DNA of 64,000 bases from Podocnemis expansa. Its lineage: Eukaryota; Chordata; Testudines; Podocnemididae. Position numbers and translations under genes: made by a program. The notes beneath the pieces were generated by a model. That model was not told where the DNA came from and made no database searches. It worked only from the letters and a program-made list of their open reading frames with translations. The stretch spans positions 2,009,382 through 2,073,381 of the forward strand of contig ML682121.1 of assembly GCA_007922195.1 (NCBI GenBank), given 5' to 3'. Shown here one piece after another: positions 22,568 through 33,713 of this stretch; within the stretch, counting starts at the first letter, position 1, and the number at the start of each line of letters is the position of its first letter.

Positions 22568-24660
22568 TGTAGCCAGAGATTTTTGTCCCAAAATATTTTT
22601 AAAAAAATGAGCAAGAGCAGGAGAGAGAGTGACAGAAAATCCCCTTTTGAAGAATAGGCTTAATTCTTAGCAGGCAGCAATAAAGGTCTTAACATAGTTA
22701 CAAAGTAATGGTTGTAGTTAGGGATACTTTGTGTAAATAGAGAAATTAAAAAGTTAACAAGTAGCTTTTAACAGTTGAATAGTGATTACATCTGTCATAC
22801 ACTTTTAAGGATGACCCCACATACACACTTTCCTGAACACTATCTAAAAATTCCACCTTAATCTCCACTCTACTGTTCATTTAGAGTCCCCTTCCCCTCC
22901 CTAACATTTTTGTACACTTCCTCTGCTACCCCTCTCTCCCAACATTTCTGAACGTGCCTTCTCCTCCCCTTTCCCTCCCTGACATTTGTACATGTTCTCC
23001 CTCTTCCCCCTCATGTTTCTGCACGTTGCCCCCCAAAGTATAGGGCAGCCATTGGCTGGAATGTTTTTTGGAGCTTTATGCCTGAGCACCATTGAACAAG
23101 GTATTCTGTCAAGATCAAAGGAACCACTGGAGCCCAGAAACCTACCATACCTGAGACCAGAGCAAGCCCAGACATCAGCCGCGATAACATCAGTAGCTCT
23201 AGTGCTAAAAGAAACTCCATCACAACAGCAACAGAAGAGGACCTATAGCACCTGTAGGCAGTGGTGCAGTTTAAATTCGAGTGAGCAGGCCCAGTTCATG
23301 CTTTAAACCAAAAAGTAAACCTTTGCCTTGACAGATCACATAAGCTACATTTCCTTTATTTTTTTTCCCCTCTAGTGAGCAGTGATTAATGACCTGAGCA
23401 GTAGCTACAAGTTGTATTAATGGGATGGGGACAGAGACCCTCTGCCACTGCCAGAGTGTCAGTCTCAGCAGGAATCTCAGCTGATGGGTTGGTGGTGTGA
23501 TTACATTTTTATAGTGTACATTAAAAACAATTCTAGTTACCTTTTTTCATTTACAACTATTGCCTGCACTGACTGAGAGCATAAATTGGTAATGTGCTGC
23601 ACAGTCTCTATAAAGTAGACATGAGCAATAAATATAGTCCCTGTCTCTTCCACCTCCTCCCTGCAGCCCCCCCATTTCTTCCCCCTCCCCCTGCCAATGG
23701 CGATAGAGCCCTGCAGATCTGTGGGTGTGAATAACCACAGCCCCATTGCTGTGGATTTGACCTGCAGATGCGGATTCTATTTTTATCTGCCCGGGGTGAG
23801 ATCCATCACTGCAACTGCTACTATGAGCTGTGTCAGCAGCACACCAGGGAAGAAAGCGCCACAGATTAGTTTAGGTAGGATTTTAGGATTCCAGAGGTTA
23901 AGATACTGTTAAATGTATAATGTTTAGAATAGAGAAAAGAACTGTGTAACACAGAAGAGTAGCATCTCACAATTGTCAACCTGTCACTATGCTCACTGTG
24001 GTATATAGGATTTCTGTGGTAAAGTAGTCTTAACAGTAAACTTTGTTTTTGAAGAATTTAAAGTTTTGGGTGTCTGTTGTTTATCCATGGGCTATACTAG
24101 GCGTGGCCAAACTGCAGCTTGCGAACCACATGTGGCTCTTGAATTAAAAATTGTGACTCCTGGAAAACGTCAGCAAATCAATTTAGGAAAACAGTCCCAG
24201 TCTAGGAGTTCGGGGGATTGGGACAGTGGGGAGAAGTGCAGCATAGTTGGGATTTAAAAAAGAAAATCACCACTAGCCTGCAGTCTTCTACATCAAGCAA
24301 CAGCTAAGTTTAGGCCTAGTGTTCATGGTAACCTTAAGTAATTATTAGAATTTGACATTAGTAGGATCAATATTTGTCCTCTTTTTATGATAAAATTAAA
24401 GCGTGCAATGAATTTTAAACTTAGTAATTTTGGAGCAGGTAAAAGTATATGGCTATATGCCTCAGTGCAGCTCTCAAAGGTTTAATAATCAACTTGTGTG
24501 GCTCTTGAGTTCCATAAGTTTGACCACCCCTGGGCTTTAGTATTTTCTGTGGGTTGTTTAACCATTAAGTAGATGGATCGCTGTGAATTAACCTCAGAAG
24601 TAACACCATTAGGCAAGTAAAACTGCCTAACATCTGAATAATTTAGATTTCTAAGGTAAC
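22568..24660 (+). mobile_element. Possible 3' LTR and adjoining retroviral non-coding block
   Basis: It begins with TG after a purine tract. It contains a CT-rich stretch at 22,860-23,030 and ends just before the native KZFP-2 flank resumes ('cttcaccatgatccctcag', about 24,665). From about 23,270 it aligns with 43,385-44,205 downstream of KZFP-3, apart from separate hAT insertions in each copy. The KZFP-3 copy has a TATA-like 'ctataaatagg' near 43,178. LTR identity is inferred, since no 5' LTR partner is visible. Confidence 0.35.
24098..24532. mobile_element. Non-autonomous hAT element, 435 bp
   Basis: Inverted termini read 'ggcgtggccaaactgcagc' and 'gtttgaccacccctg'. It is flanked by 8-bp near-duplicates ggctatac / ggctttag. 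The KZFP-3 paralogue at about 44,069 has the uninterrupted site 'caggctgtagtattttctg', so both boundaries are confirmed by an empty site. Its interior holds the last codons of the transposase seen at 38-181. Confidence 0.85.
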
Positions 24661-25720
24661 AGCTTCACCATGATCCCTCAGCTACCTGCGTGGTTGCTCA
24701 CTTTTGTTTTTTACAGCTAACCCTTTGGGGGAATGTTATGGTCCTTTTTCAGCTCCTATAACTCATGGAAGCATATGCGTCTCCCCCCCCCCCCCCCGAA
24801 ATATCCATCAACTTGTGGTATGGAAGGCAAGGATTACCTCCATTAGCTATATCAATGTAAAACTTATCCGGCTCTCATCTACAGTAGAATTTTCTATAGC
24901 ATTAGGTCTCCTGACTTTGCTATCCTGATGTAAAAACACAACTCTTCCTGCAGTAATGATACAGCCTATGTAAAGTGTCCAGGTTATCTAGTACATTCTC
25001 TCACTACGTGACCCCATTTTCATTTCCTAGTCAGAACCAATGCAGAAAAACATATTTATACTCTTTCTCCCACTACAAGTAACTCTTAGGGCCACTGAGT
25101 TAACCCTTTCGAACACAGTGTCTTACTCCCAGTTTTTCACTACATTGACCTTGGGCACGTCAAAGATGATTTTCATACCATTTTTCCTCATTTAAAATAT
25201 TTTTAAATATAATAAAGAGCAGGAGTATGATGGGGGGGGGTATTGTGTCAGTGTCTGTGACATCTAAATGTGATGAGATGATTTGCAGAGCTATGTCCTG
25301 CTTCACCACCCTAGCCACGGTCACTTTATGACTGAACCACAGAGTTCATCTTCACATTCTGACCCCGCAGCTATTAAAGGGCACAGTGATGCACTGCTCT
25401 TAGAAATTAATAGACTTGAAATTTAGAAAAGATTATCCTTGTCTAGTCTAACATCCTGCAAAACTCACACAGCCATTTCTACACTTAATTCCTTGCTGCA
25501 CTTCTGAAATCTTCAACTCAAGATTTAAAGATCAATTTACAGAGACTTTACAATTTATTCTTGTCTAAACTAAAAAAGTTACCTGTGCCCGACACTGCAG
25601 AGGAAGGTTTTCCTCCCATGCTCCATACCCCAAATACAGCGGTGATCAGTTTGTCAGCCTACAAATGGGACCCACCAACCAGAGATCTTGGAAGAGAGGG
25701 GATCTCTATAGTGGTGAAGG
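24661..25720 (+). other. Ancestral 3' flank of KZFP-2 with polyadenylation signal
   Basis: It aligns with the minus strand of 1,115-2,240 behind KZFP-1. AATAAA at 25,211-25,216 matches the KZFP-1 signal. The stretch marks where the gene's 3' UTR lay before about 7 kb of other DNA came between it and the finger exon. A poly-C run sits at 24,783-24,797. Confidence 0.65.
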
Positions 25721-26139
25721 CAGCAGCTTCCCCCCGTCTCCAGCCCCAAGCTGACTGGGGTGGGAGGTGTAGCCACCTCCCTCCTCCAGCTCTGAGCCTG
25801 ACTAGCTAGGATTGTGCTTTGTTATTGAGCATCTTTATTGGCTTTTCTCTGCTACCTTGCTCTTTGCTACAGCTTCTTGATACTTATCAAAATAAAGATG
25901 GCAGCTCCCATGACTAGAGCTAAGAAAATTGATTCTGAATGTTATGCCTCAAAAAGGTGTTGTAGCAATGATTCTTTTAACTGAGCACAACAGGGGCATA
26001 TTTTGTCTGATATGCTAGCAAATTTTACAGCCTCGTGAAGCAGGTGAGAATTGGTCAAGTGAATGTTATGAAACAAAACTTTAGTGGCCAACAATCTTTC
26101 TCACCATCCCCGTGAATGAGCAAAAATTGCCATGAGAAG

Positions 26140-26462
26140 ATTGGACACCACTACTTAGTTCACAAGACTGGGCATTTAGGAACTGATAAAATGTGATAGG
26201 TTTCAGACGGCAGGGTGGTGGCCAAGTATGAGAGCAGACACGGAGCAGGATGTAAATAATTGTTTATGCTGTGTGTCTAATAATGCACATAGGAGGTTGG
26301 TAAAAGGACCATTAGGACACAAAAGAATTGGTCCAGATTGTAAATTGATTACAAAGGCCATCAGTGTTGTTTAGTAATGATATATCCTTTTAGTAAGTGG
26401 GTAGAAGCAATATTTACTAGAAATAACACTGCTCTAATTACTGCTATTGTGGTAAAAAACAA
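26140..26462 (+). pseudogene. Retroviral integrase remnant
   Basis: Frames spanning this region show the integrase zinc-binding and core style: GHLGTDK-like residues (in a shifted frame), then QTAGWWPSMRADTEQDVNNC and CCVSNNA, then GPLGHKRIGPD, and after a frameshift PFSKWVEAIFTRNNTALITA. The WWP...C..C and FSKWVEA patterns are characteristic of retroviral or Ty3-like integrases. A stop near 26,370 and the frameshift make it non-functional. It is cut at 26,463 by a tiny transposon. It lies outside the paralogous KZFP unit and may belong to another insertion than the one at 18-22 kb. Confidence 0.6.
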
Positions 26463-26463
26463 A

Positions 26464-26519
26464 GGCTATGTCCACACTAGCAAATTAGTCCAGCTAAACT
26501 TTTAAGTGTAGACTTAGCC
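26464..26519. mobile_element. Minimal inverted-repeat transposon, 56 bp
   Basis: Nearly only termini: 'ggctatgtccacactag' and 'aagtgtagacttagcc' are inverted matches. These ends match the larger elements at 13,053, 50,157, 52,757 and 55,034. Confidence 0.6.
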
Positions 26520-26700
26520 AAAGAGTCTTGAGGCAGTTTTAAAGACTAACAAATGCCTTTACCAAATGAGCGTTTGTGGGAGGAAAATCCCACTTTGTCA
26601 GGTGCCTGAAGATAGAAAACTGACAGAATGGGAGGAAAATAAATACAGAGAAGTGTCAGTCATATGATCAAGTCAGATTGTTACAGCAAATCAAAGCTGT
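26520..26700 (-). repeat. Penelope-like element 3'-end fragment
   Basis: Minus-strand tail containing 'ttttaaagactaacaaatgc' and 'aatcccactttgtcag', followed by the 'gacagaatgggaggaaaataaat' sequence that precedes the tail in the longer copies at 34,325 and 46,500. Confidence 0.55.
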
Positions 26701-27190
26701 TTCTCCTGCCCATAGCCAGGCATCTCCTCCCAAGACAACAGAGGCCACTACAGAACAGTGCTACAACTCCACAAAAAGGTCTTTGGCCCCGGTGCCAGGT
26801 CTCCGCACCTCACTCCTTTGCCTCAGTTTTCCAGTGTTCTCCTGCCCTTTGCAGAACTATCAGGGAATCCAAGCCCACCTGCTACCCAGGGTTCTGCTAG
26901 AGTGACCTTCAGCCACCAAGAACTGTATGGTCCCCTCCTTACTATTTGTTTCCTCAGATGCCTGTCTAGGCGGCCTGTCTCAGGTCTTTCTTGCCCTAAA
27001 ATGAAAGAGCTTTCATCCCTGACTAGAAGCCAAAGGCTTCCCTACCACCACCACTCTGGGCCTAGCCACTGACTGGAAATTCGCTCTTCTACTGCAAACT
27101 TCCTCTCCTCCCACTAAGCAGCCTGCTACTGTGCAGCTGGGCTTCAGGATCACTTAAACCTGGCCCTTCATAAACATGTAGCAAAGATGC
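26701..27190. other. Unclassified sequence
   Basis: CT-rich sequence with several overlapping 70-100-codon frames on the same strand. None has a recognisable motif, splice context or paralogue, so no gene is called. Confidence 0.4.
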
Positions 27191-27197
27191 ATATATA

Positions 27198-27432
27198 TAG
27201 AGCCTGCAAATCCGCAGATATCCGCATCTGCAGATACAACACGGATATCCGCGGACCATTTCTTGCGGATGCAGATCGGATACGGATCCACATATTTTTA
27301 TCTGCACAGAGCTAGAGCCCTGCTAATATGCAGATATCTGCATCTGCAGATACAACATGGATATCTGCGGACCATTTCTTGTGGATGCAGGTCGGACACG
27401 GATCCACTTATTTGTAATCCGCGCAGGGCTCT
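27198..27432. repeat. Tandemly duplicated 'cgcagatatccgc' element
   Basis: Two direct copies of about 120 bp share 'gcagatatccgcatctgc', 'acaacacggatatccgcgg' and 'accatttcttg'. Ends 'tagagcctgcaaatccgcag' and 'ccgcgcagggctcta' are inverted matches, so this looks like a small transposon with a duplicated core. Confidence 0.6.
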
Positions 27433-28015
27433 ACATATATAGTATGTGTATATATACAGGATAACATTGTTCAACAGACCACACCTTTTCCCAGTGAGAT
27501 CTTACAAGTTTTTTTTTCTCAAGGCCACATCACATTGATTGACAGTAGAATGAATGAGCTGCCAATATGTCACCCAAGACAAATTTTGGGCTCAGGAGCC
27601 CACAATGACTTATTTGTCTTAACATTGCAATTGTTGATGTCTCTAATTTCAGTAGGCAACAGGAAGTTGCCCACCCTGCCAGGGTTTACCACCATGTGCC
27701 TTTTAACTGATGAGAAACTCCAGAACACACTGCTAACCCTTTGGGGGGAAGAGGCATGGATACTGCCTTCATTTCAAAGGGGTGACTCAGGCAATAATAC
27801 TAAAAAACAAATTAAAGGAGGAAATACTGTTTCAAAATAACCAGTGTAATTCTTTATCAAAACATTTACACAAACAGTTACAAATTCTCTTGCTACATAT
27901 GTATACACACTGAACTAACAGCAACAATAATCTTAAGTGCTTATCTTCCACCTGAGGTCAGACTCATGTGGGACACTGACAGCAAACAACTTTTTAAAAC
28001 AAACAAAAAAAAAAG

Positions 28016-28100
28016 GAGGCTTGTGGCACCTGCAGACTAAGACAGGACTCCTTGTTTGTTTTACTGAACTAGACTAACATGGCTGACCCCTTGGAACCAA
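28016..28100 (+). repeat. Penelope-like element terminal fragment
   Basis: It contains 'tgtggcacctgcagactaag' and 'actgaactagactaacatgg', the terminal part of the PLE tail. Confidence 0.5.
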
Positions 28101-29395
28101 GCAATTTTTGCATTAACACAACTTACAAGTACCCAGAGCTTTATTAACCTAGGCATACACAGTTATATATTCTAGTTAAATTAGAATCAGGCCAGGCTTA
28201 CCTCAGTACATCTTCCTGCTTGCTGTATTATCTATGGCCCCTGTGTTTTGTCACAGCTGTTTTTGCTGTTCATTCTTCATTACTGCTACTTGAGGTGATT
28301 GCTTGCTCTGTCACAAAAACCTAGCTCTCTTCAGCTTTTTATGTCATATTCATCATTTTCTTGATACCTACTCACTCTGGAACTTTCACTCATGCAAACT
28401 AAAGTCTGACTGCTCTCTGGCTTTATGTATTGTCTGCGCCATCAATCTTAGCTATTAGCATACTCATTTGACCAATCAGCTTTAAGCTTTTCTGATTGGT
28501 TGCTGCTACAGACCAGTCACATCTGCTAGACTATTTGTCAAACCAAGCTGGACATGTTTGAGAACCTCCAGACTGAATCCATGGCATGTCACAGGGATCA
28601 AAACCGCCCTCAGACCACACTATGCCGGCGGCAGTCAAAGAAATTCCATAATTCAGAGCCCGCAGCATGGTAGACATGCTCCCCCTCCACCAGATCACAG
28701 TACAGCAACGAGAACGTAACCCCATACCCCAGCAATGACCCCCACTCCACGCAGCACCAAGCAGAGAATCCCCTGCCACACCATAGACGTGAGATTTGAC
28801 TAGGCCTGACCGAGGGGCAGCGGTGAACACCTCTTCTTGTAGCAACCCCTAGGCATGGATGGCAACCAGGTGCTCCTGCCCAGAAGCTACCCCAAGGTGG
28901 CAACCCAAGAACCCCACCCCAGCAGCAACCCCCAGGCTGGACCCATGGCACAGCAACCAGGCAGCCTTCCACCCTGCAAGAAACCCAAAGACCTAACCTC
29001 ACAGGCAACAACTAGATGAACAGCACCCCCCCCCACATCCCTACAAAATTTCAGACCAAATTGCATCCTACGCTGGAAACCAGATCTTCTTGCATTAGCA
29101 ACCCAGATCCCACGGCATGGCAAAGAGGCCCACTAGCCCCTCAAAAAAACACCAGCCCTGATGCCCGCATTCCCCACAGCAAACCCTCAGCGGGCACTGC
29201 AGTCACACTCTTCCTCATTGCGGTTCCAGACCAAATCCCACAGTTGTGGGGATGTGCAGGTGAGTGTATTTATGACTTTGTCAGTCCATTCATAACTTTA
29301 TTGGTTTCATTCACAGCTTTGTTGGTTCATGGTTTCAATCAACCTTTGCATGGCTTTCATTGATTGATGATTTCATCCATAGCCTTGTGTTAATC
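28100..29395. other. Unclassified intergenic sequence
   Basis: No gene is supported. 28,550-29,240 is richer in CA and C and gives overlapping frames on both strands without motifs. 29,250-29,395 holds degenerate 'gcttt.ttggtt.cat' repeats that grade into the minisatellite that follows. Confidence 0.4.
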
Positions 29396-29625
29396 CTCAA
29401 ATAGTCCTAACTGATTATTTCCTATTGGTATCATTATTTCTAATTTTCCTATAGTCTTAATTGATTAATTCCTATTGGTAACATTATTTCTAATTTTCCT
29501 ATAGTCTTAATTGATTAATTCCTATTGGTAACATTATTTCCTATTGGCAACCTCATTTCTGTTAATTTTCATATAGCCATAACTGATTAATTCCCATTGG
29601 TTACATTATTTCTGTCAATCCTCAT
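29396..29625. repeat. AT-rich minisatellite, unit about 60 bp
   Basis: About four copies of a unit containing 'tcctatagtcttaattgatt' and 'aattcctattggtaacatta'. The second and third units are nearly identical and the outer ones are diverged. Confidence 0.75.
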
Positions 29626-29635
29626 GTATATTTTA

Positions 29636-29776
29636 AAAGGGAGAGCCGTGTTAGTCTAGTCCAGTGAAAAAACAACAAGGAGTTGTGTGGCACTTTAAGA
29701 CTAACAGATTTATTTTTTGCATGAGCTTTCGTGGGAGAAGATCCCACTTCCTCAGATGCTTCGAAGATGGGTGAAC
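29636..29776 (-). repeat. Penelope-like element 3'-end fragment
   Basis: A well-preserved tail from 'ggagagccgtgttagtctag' to 'cacttcctcagatgcttcg'. Confidence 0.7.
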
Positions 29777-30539
29777 GGTTAATCCCTGTTCGTAGCATTG
29801 TTTCATTTGTCATAAGAATTATCCTCCGCACCATTTGGGGCTGTTGGGCCCAAACTGCTGCCCTTTGAGATTCTCTTGGCTATGGCAGAAGCCTGTCTTC
29901 TCTGCTGAGTCGCTCACTCCCATCTTGTACTGCTATATAAATTTATGCCTATCTACCCTTAGGCAAAAAGTATGACAATCCCTTTTACCCCATCTCTGTA
30001 GCATTTGACGCCAAGAGTAACATTTGAAGTAAAATAAGCCTCCCTCAACCATACTCCATATTGCAAATGTAAAACTCCATCTTTGACCAATGTACCCCAT
30101 TTTGTGTAAAACTCATAGAACGGATAGGCAACAAGGTGTGGCTGGAGGGCGGCTGCATGTCTGAACTAGCCCCAAGCTGGCAGCTGGTTCTGGTGAAGTG
30201 TGAAGTCCATCCTAATGGTTGAAAAATGTGAACACATCCCTAAAAGTAAAAGAATGAAGGATCCACCGGAGAAGCAGAAGAATGCAATTAATCAAGACAC
30301 CCAAGAAAACAAAATAAAAGTCACATCTGCAACAGCCTGGTGACTAACGGTCACACAGAGCCCCTGGAGCAGTGCGACAAAGCGGGAAAGTCATAAAAAG
30401 ACTGGGTGAGATCCCGAAGCTTTTGGGGATGTGTTCTGGACATCACCTGGGAGAAAGGAGCGTTGGCGTGTGGCTGGGTGCACACCAGAGGAGTGGGACT
30501 AACCTGCAAACGACAGGATCTTCAAGGATTTGTTTTCTA

Positions 30540-30742
30540 TGGACTCTAAATCATTTGTATGTATGTGATGGTTGATTCTCTGTATTAAAGTCTTTAAATC
30601 ATGATTTGAGGACCTTAATAGCTGAGTTATGGGTTTGAGGTTCATTGTAGGAATGGGTGGGTGAGGTTTTTGTGGCCTGCATTGTGCGGGAGGTCAGACT
30701 AGATGATCATATTGGTCCCTTCTGACCTTCCAGTCTATCAGT
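30540..30742 (+). repeat. CR1 LINE 3' end
   Basis: It contains 'gtctttaaatcatgatttga' and 'gtcagactagatgatcatat' + 'tggtcccttctgacctt', the characteristic CR1 3' terminus, also seen at 47,540-47,945 and 63,220. Confidence 0.7.
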
Positions 30743-30744
30743 CT

Positions 30745-31840
30745 TATGGCACTTGAAGACTAGGAGATTTCGTTTTTGCATGAGCTTTACTGGGAGAAAA
30801 TCCCACTTTGTCAGATGGAGATGTGAAAGTCGATCATTGGGCAACTTAACATCCTGCCACCCCGAGGAAAGAAGTTGTGGTGGGCTATAAAACCCAGAGG
30901 GGCTTGCACAGCCCAATTGTAGAGATCAGCCTGTAAAAGTTTATGATTTTAGAACACACGGGCCAGTGTTGTGTGAATTGGGAGACCTGCAGACAGTGAT
31001 CAAACACAGCTGCTCCCCTGGGGATCACGCCCGTGTGTGGTGTCAAAGTTAAATGGTGAAGGAATTTGGATGTTAAAGAGACTCCTGTGTTTGCAACTGA
31101 AAACAGACAAACACAGGGGATCTCTGGGAGAGGGGAAAAAAAAAAGTTGTCAGCAAGTAAGTGAAAGCCCTAAGACTGGATGTTTCACAAGCTCCTTTCC
31201 CTCCTTAAATGTCTGGCAACATTACAGAGAACTGGGTGCAGTTTCAGCAGTGATTTTGGATGTTTCACAAGCTCCTTCCCTCTGTAAATGTCTGGCAATG
31301 TTACAGAGTAACAGATTTATTTTTTGCATGAGCTTTCGTGGGAGAAGATCCCACTTCCTCCTCATGCAAAAAATAAATCTGTTAGTCTTAAAGTGCCACA
31401 CAACTGCTTGTTGTTTTTTTACTGGACTAGACTAACACGGCTAGCCCTTTGGAAAATGTTACAGAGACCTGGGTGCAGGTTCAGCAGTGATTTCCGATGT
31501 TTCACAAGCTCCTTCCCCGTGCAAACGTCTGGCAACATCGCAGACAACTGGGCACTGTTTAAGCAGCGATTTCTGCTGTCTTTTTTCTGCCACTGGGGCA
31601 CAGAACCAAGATGACAATCAAAAATCATGTATGTTTTTCCAGGTTGTGGAAGAAGCGGTGCTGGGTGCTCATAACAGCTTTTAAGATGCTGGAGCGGGCA
31701 TGTTTGGAGAGGGCGTCTAGGTACCTGAGGCTTTTCCTTGGGGGGGCGGCTGTGATTTTCCGATTTCCAAAGAGATAGCCGTGTTAGTCTAGTCCAGGAA
31801 AAAAAACCCGAGGAGTCGTGTGGCACTTTAAGACTAGGGG
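30745..31840. repeat. Cluster of Penelope-like 3'-end fragments
   Basis: There are minus-strand tails at 30,745-30,825 and 31,768-31,840 and a fold-back pair at 31,309-31,450, where a minus copy abuts a plus copy. Between them, 31,170-31,300 and 31,470-31,540 are direct repeats containing 'gatgtttcacaagctccttc' and 'aatgtctggcaa'. Confidence 0.6.
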
Positions 31841-32218
31841 TAAGAAAACATCGTGTGGACATTCATTTTTTTTATTTCAAAACAACACTGGCTGTTTCGA
31901 AATAAAAAACTGAATGTCCACACGACGTTTTCTTATTTTGAAATGGCAGGCTCTGTCATTTCGAAATAAGAACCGTCATTTTGAAACAGCTTAAGCCCCA
32001 TTCATTTCGAAACGGCTGTTATTTTGAAATAACGCTGCTTGGACATGTTGTTTCGAAACAACACCATTGTTTCGAAACAACTGTTTCAAAAGATGTCCAA
32101 ACGGCCTTATTTCGAAATAACAGCTGTTTCGCAAGCAGGCTTTCCCTTAATTCAAATGAACATTTTCTTAATTCGAATTAACTTATTTTGAAATAATGAT
32201 GTATGTGTGGACACAGCC
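31838..32218. mobile_element. TTCGAA-rich palindromic inverted-repeat transposon
   Basis: AT-rich element dense in 'atttcgaaataa' and 'gtttcgaaacaa' palindromes. Its ends carry 'catcgtgtggacattc' and 'gtgtggacacagcct'. Internal segments are inverted copies of each other, for example 'gaatgtccacacgacg'. No coding content. Confidence 0.55.
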
Positions 32219-32233
32219 TGATTAATTTGTCCT

Positions 32234-32380
32234 ATGAGCTTTGGTGGGAGAAAATCCCACTTCCTCAGATGCTTGGCTGATGAAAGCACCTGAGGAAGTG
32301 GGATTTTCTCCCACCAAAGCTCATGCAACAAATAAATCAGCGAGTCTTTAAGTGCCACACGACCCCTTGGTTGGTTTTTT
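32234..32380. repeat. Perfect fold-back of Penelope-like 3' ends
   Basis: Arms 32,234-32,268 and 32,290-32,324 are exact 35-nt inverted repeats around a 21-nt spacer. The plus-strand copy continues through 'aataaatcagcgagtcttta'. Confidence 0.8.
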
Positions 32381-32384
32381 CCCC

Positions 32385-32760
32385 AGCCCCTGGCCAGAGG
32401 AGAGGCAGCAGCCCCGGGGGAGCCGTGGGAATCCCGACACCCACGTGGCGTGACGTCACCGCCACGTCCCCACGGCCCCCTCTGCCTAGGCGGGGTCTCC
32501 CCCGGCCCCTCCCAGAGCGGTAGCGCACGTCATCAGCCGCGCTCTGTGATTGGCCCGGGCGGTTGCGCGCTCAGCAGCCGCCGGCCCGTTCGGGGGCCGC
32601 CGGCGTGGGAACCGCCTCGCGATTGGTGGGGCGCGCGCGGAGCATGATGGGAGTTGTAGTCCGCGGCCCCGTGCCCGGGAGCGCGCTGGCGAGGTGGGGC
32701 TGCGCTGAGGCTGGGCTCCGTCCCGGCCACGTGTGGGGTGGGTACGTGGGGTGGGGGTGT
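32385..32760. promoter_or_regulatory. CpG-island promoter, probably of KZFP-3
   Basis: This is the only strongly CpG-dense stretch of this kind near a gene. It contains a consensus CRE (TGACGTCA) near 32,450, two inverted CCAAT boxes ('gtgattggcc' near 32,547 and 'gcgattggtgg' near 32,620), and on the minus strand ACTACAACTCCCATCATGC at about 32,643-32,661, the ZNF143/THAP11-type motif that marks many bidirectional vertebrate promoters. A donor-like GAG|GTGGGG follows near 32,692. KZFP-3 is the next gene on the plus strand, its leader exon 4.4 kb downstream. Assignment to it is inference, and transcription in the other direction is possible. Confidence 0.6.
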
Positions 32761-32828
32761 CTGTGGAGGGTCTGGGTGGGATGGGGGTGATTTAGGGGTG
32801 CATGGGGGGCTGTGTGGGGTGGGGGTGA

Positions 32829-33713
32829 NNNNNNNNNNNNNNNNNNNNNNNNNNNNNNNNNNNNNNNNNNNNNNNNNNNNNNNNNNNNNNNNNNNNNNNN
32901 NNNNNNNNNNNNNNNNNNNNNNNNNNNNNNNNNNNNNNNNNNNNNNNNNNNNNNNNNNNNNNNNNNNNNNNNNNNNNNNNNNNNNNNNNNNNNNNNNNNN
33001 NNNNNNNNNNNNNNNNNNNNNNNNNNNNNNNNNNNNNNNNNNNNNNNNNNNNNNNNNNNNNNNNNNNNNNNNNNNNNNNNNNNNNNNNNNNNNNNNNNNN
33101 NNNNNNNNNNNNNNNNNNNNNNNNNNNNNNNNNNNNNNNNNNNNNNNNNNNNNNNNNNNNNNNNNNNNNNNNNNNNNNNNNNNNNNNNNNNNNNNNNNNN
33201 NNNNNNNNNNNNNNNNNNNNNNNNNNNNNNNNNNNNNNNNNNNNNNNNNNNNNNNNNNNNNNNNNNNNNNNNNNNNNNNNNNNNNNNNNNNNNNNNNNNN
33301 NNNNNNNNNNNNNNNNNNNNNNNNNNNNNNNNNNNNNNNNNNNNNNNNNNNNNNNNNNNNNNNNNNNNNNNNNNNNNNNNNNNNNNNNNNNNNNNNNNNN
33401 NNNNNNNNNNNNNNNNNNNNNNNNNNNNNNNNNNNNNNNNNNNNNNNNNNNNNNNNNNNNNNNNNNNNNNNNNNNNNNNNNNNNNNNNNNNNNNNNNNNN
33501 NNNNNNNNNNNNNNNNNNNNNNNNNNNNNNNNNNNNNNNNNNNNNNNNNNNNNNNNNNNNNNNNNNNNNNNNNNNNNNNNNNNNNNNNNNNNNNNNNNNN
33601 NNNNNNNNNNNNNNNNNNNNNNNNNNNNNNNNNNNNNNNNNNNNNNNNNNNNNNNNNNNNNNNNNNNNNNNNNNNNNNNNNNNNNNNNNNNNNNNNNNNN
33701 NNNNNNNNNNNNN
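32829..33713. other. Assembly gap (885 N)
   Basis: Unknown sequence flanked on both sides by G-rich 'tggggtgggggtga' repeats. Open frames crossing it are meaningless. Confidence 1.

Noticed and set aside
26664..27072. Three overlapping plus-strand frames
   Set aside because: Three overlapping frames in the same CT-rich stretch indicate composition, not coding. No homology recognised.
28531..29123. Overlapping minus-strand frames of 78-133 codons
   Set aside because: No motif, no splice context, and biased composition.
29396..29625. CRISPR-like regular repeats
   Set aside because: An AT-rich minisatellite without unique spacers in vertebrate DNA. No CRISPR arrays are expected or seen.
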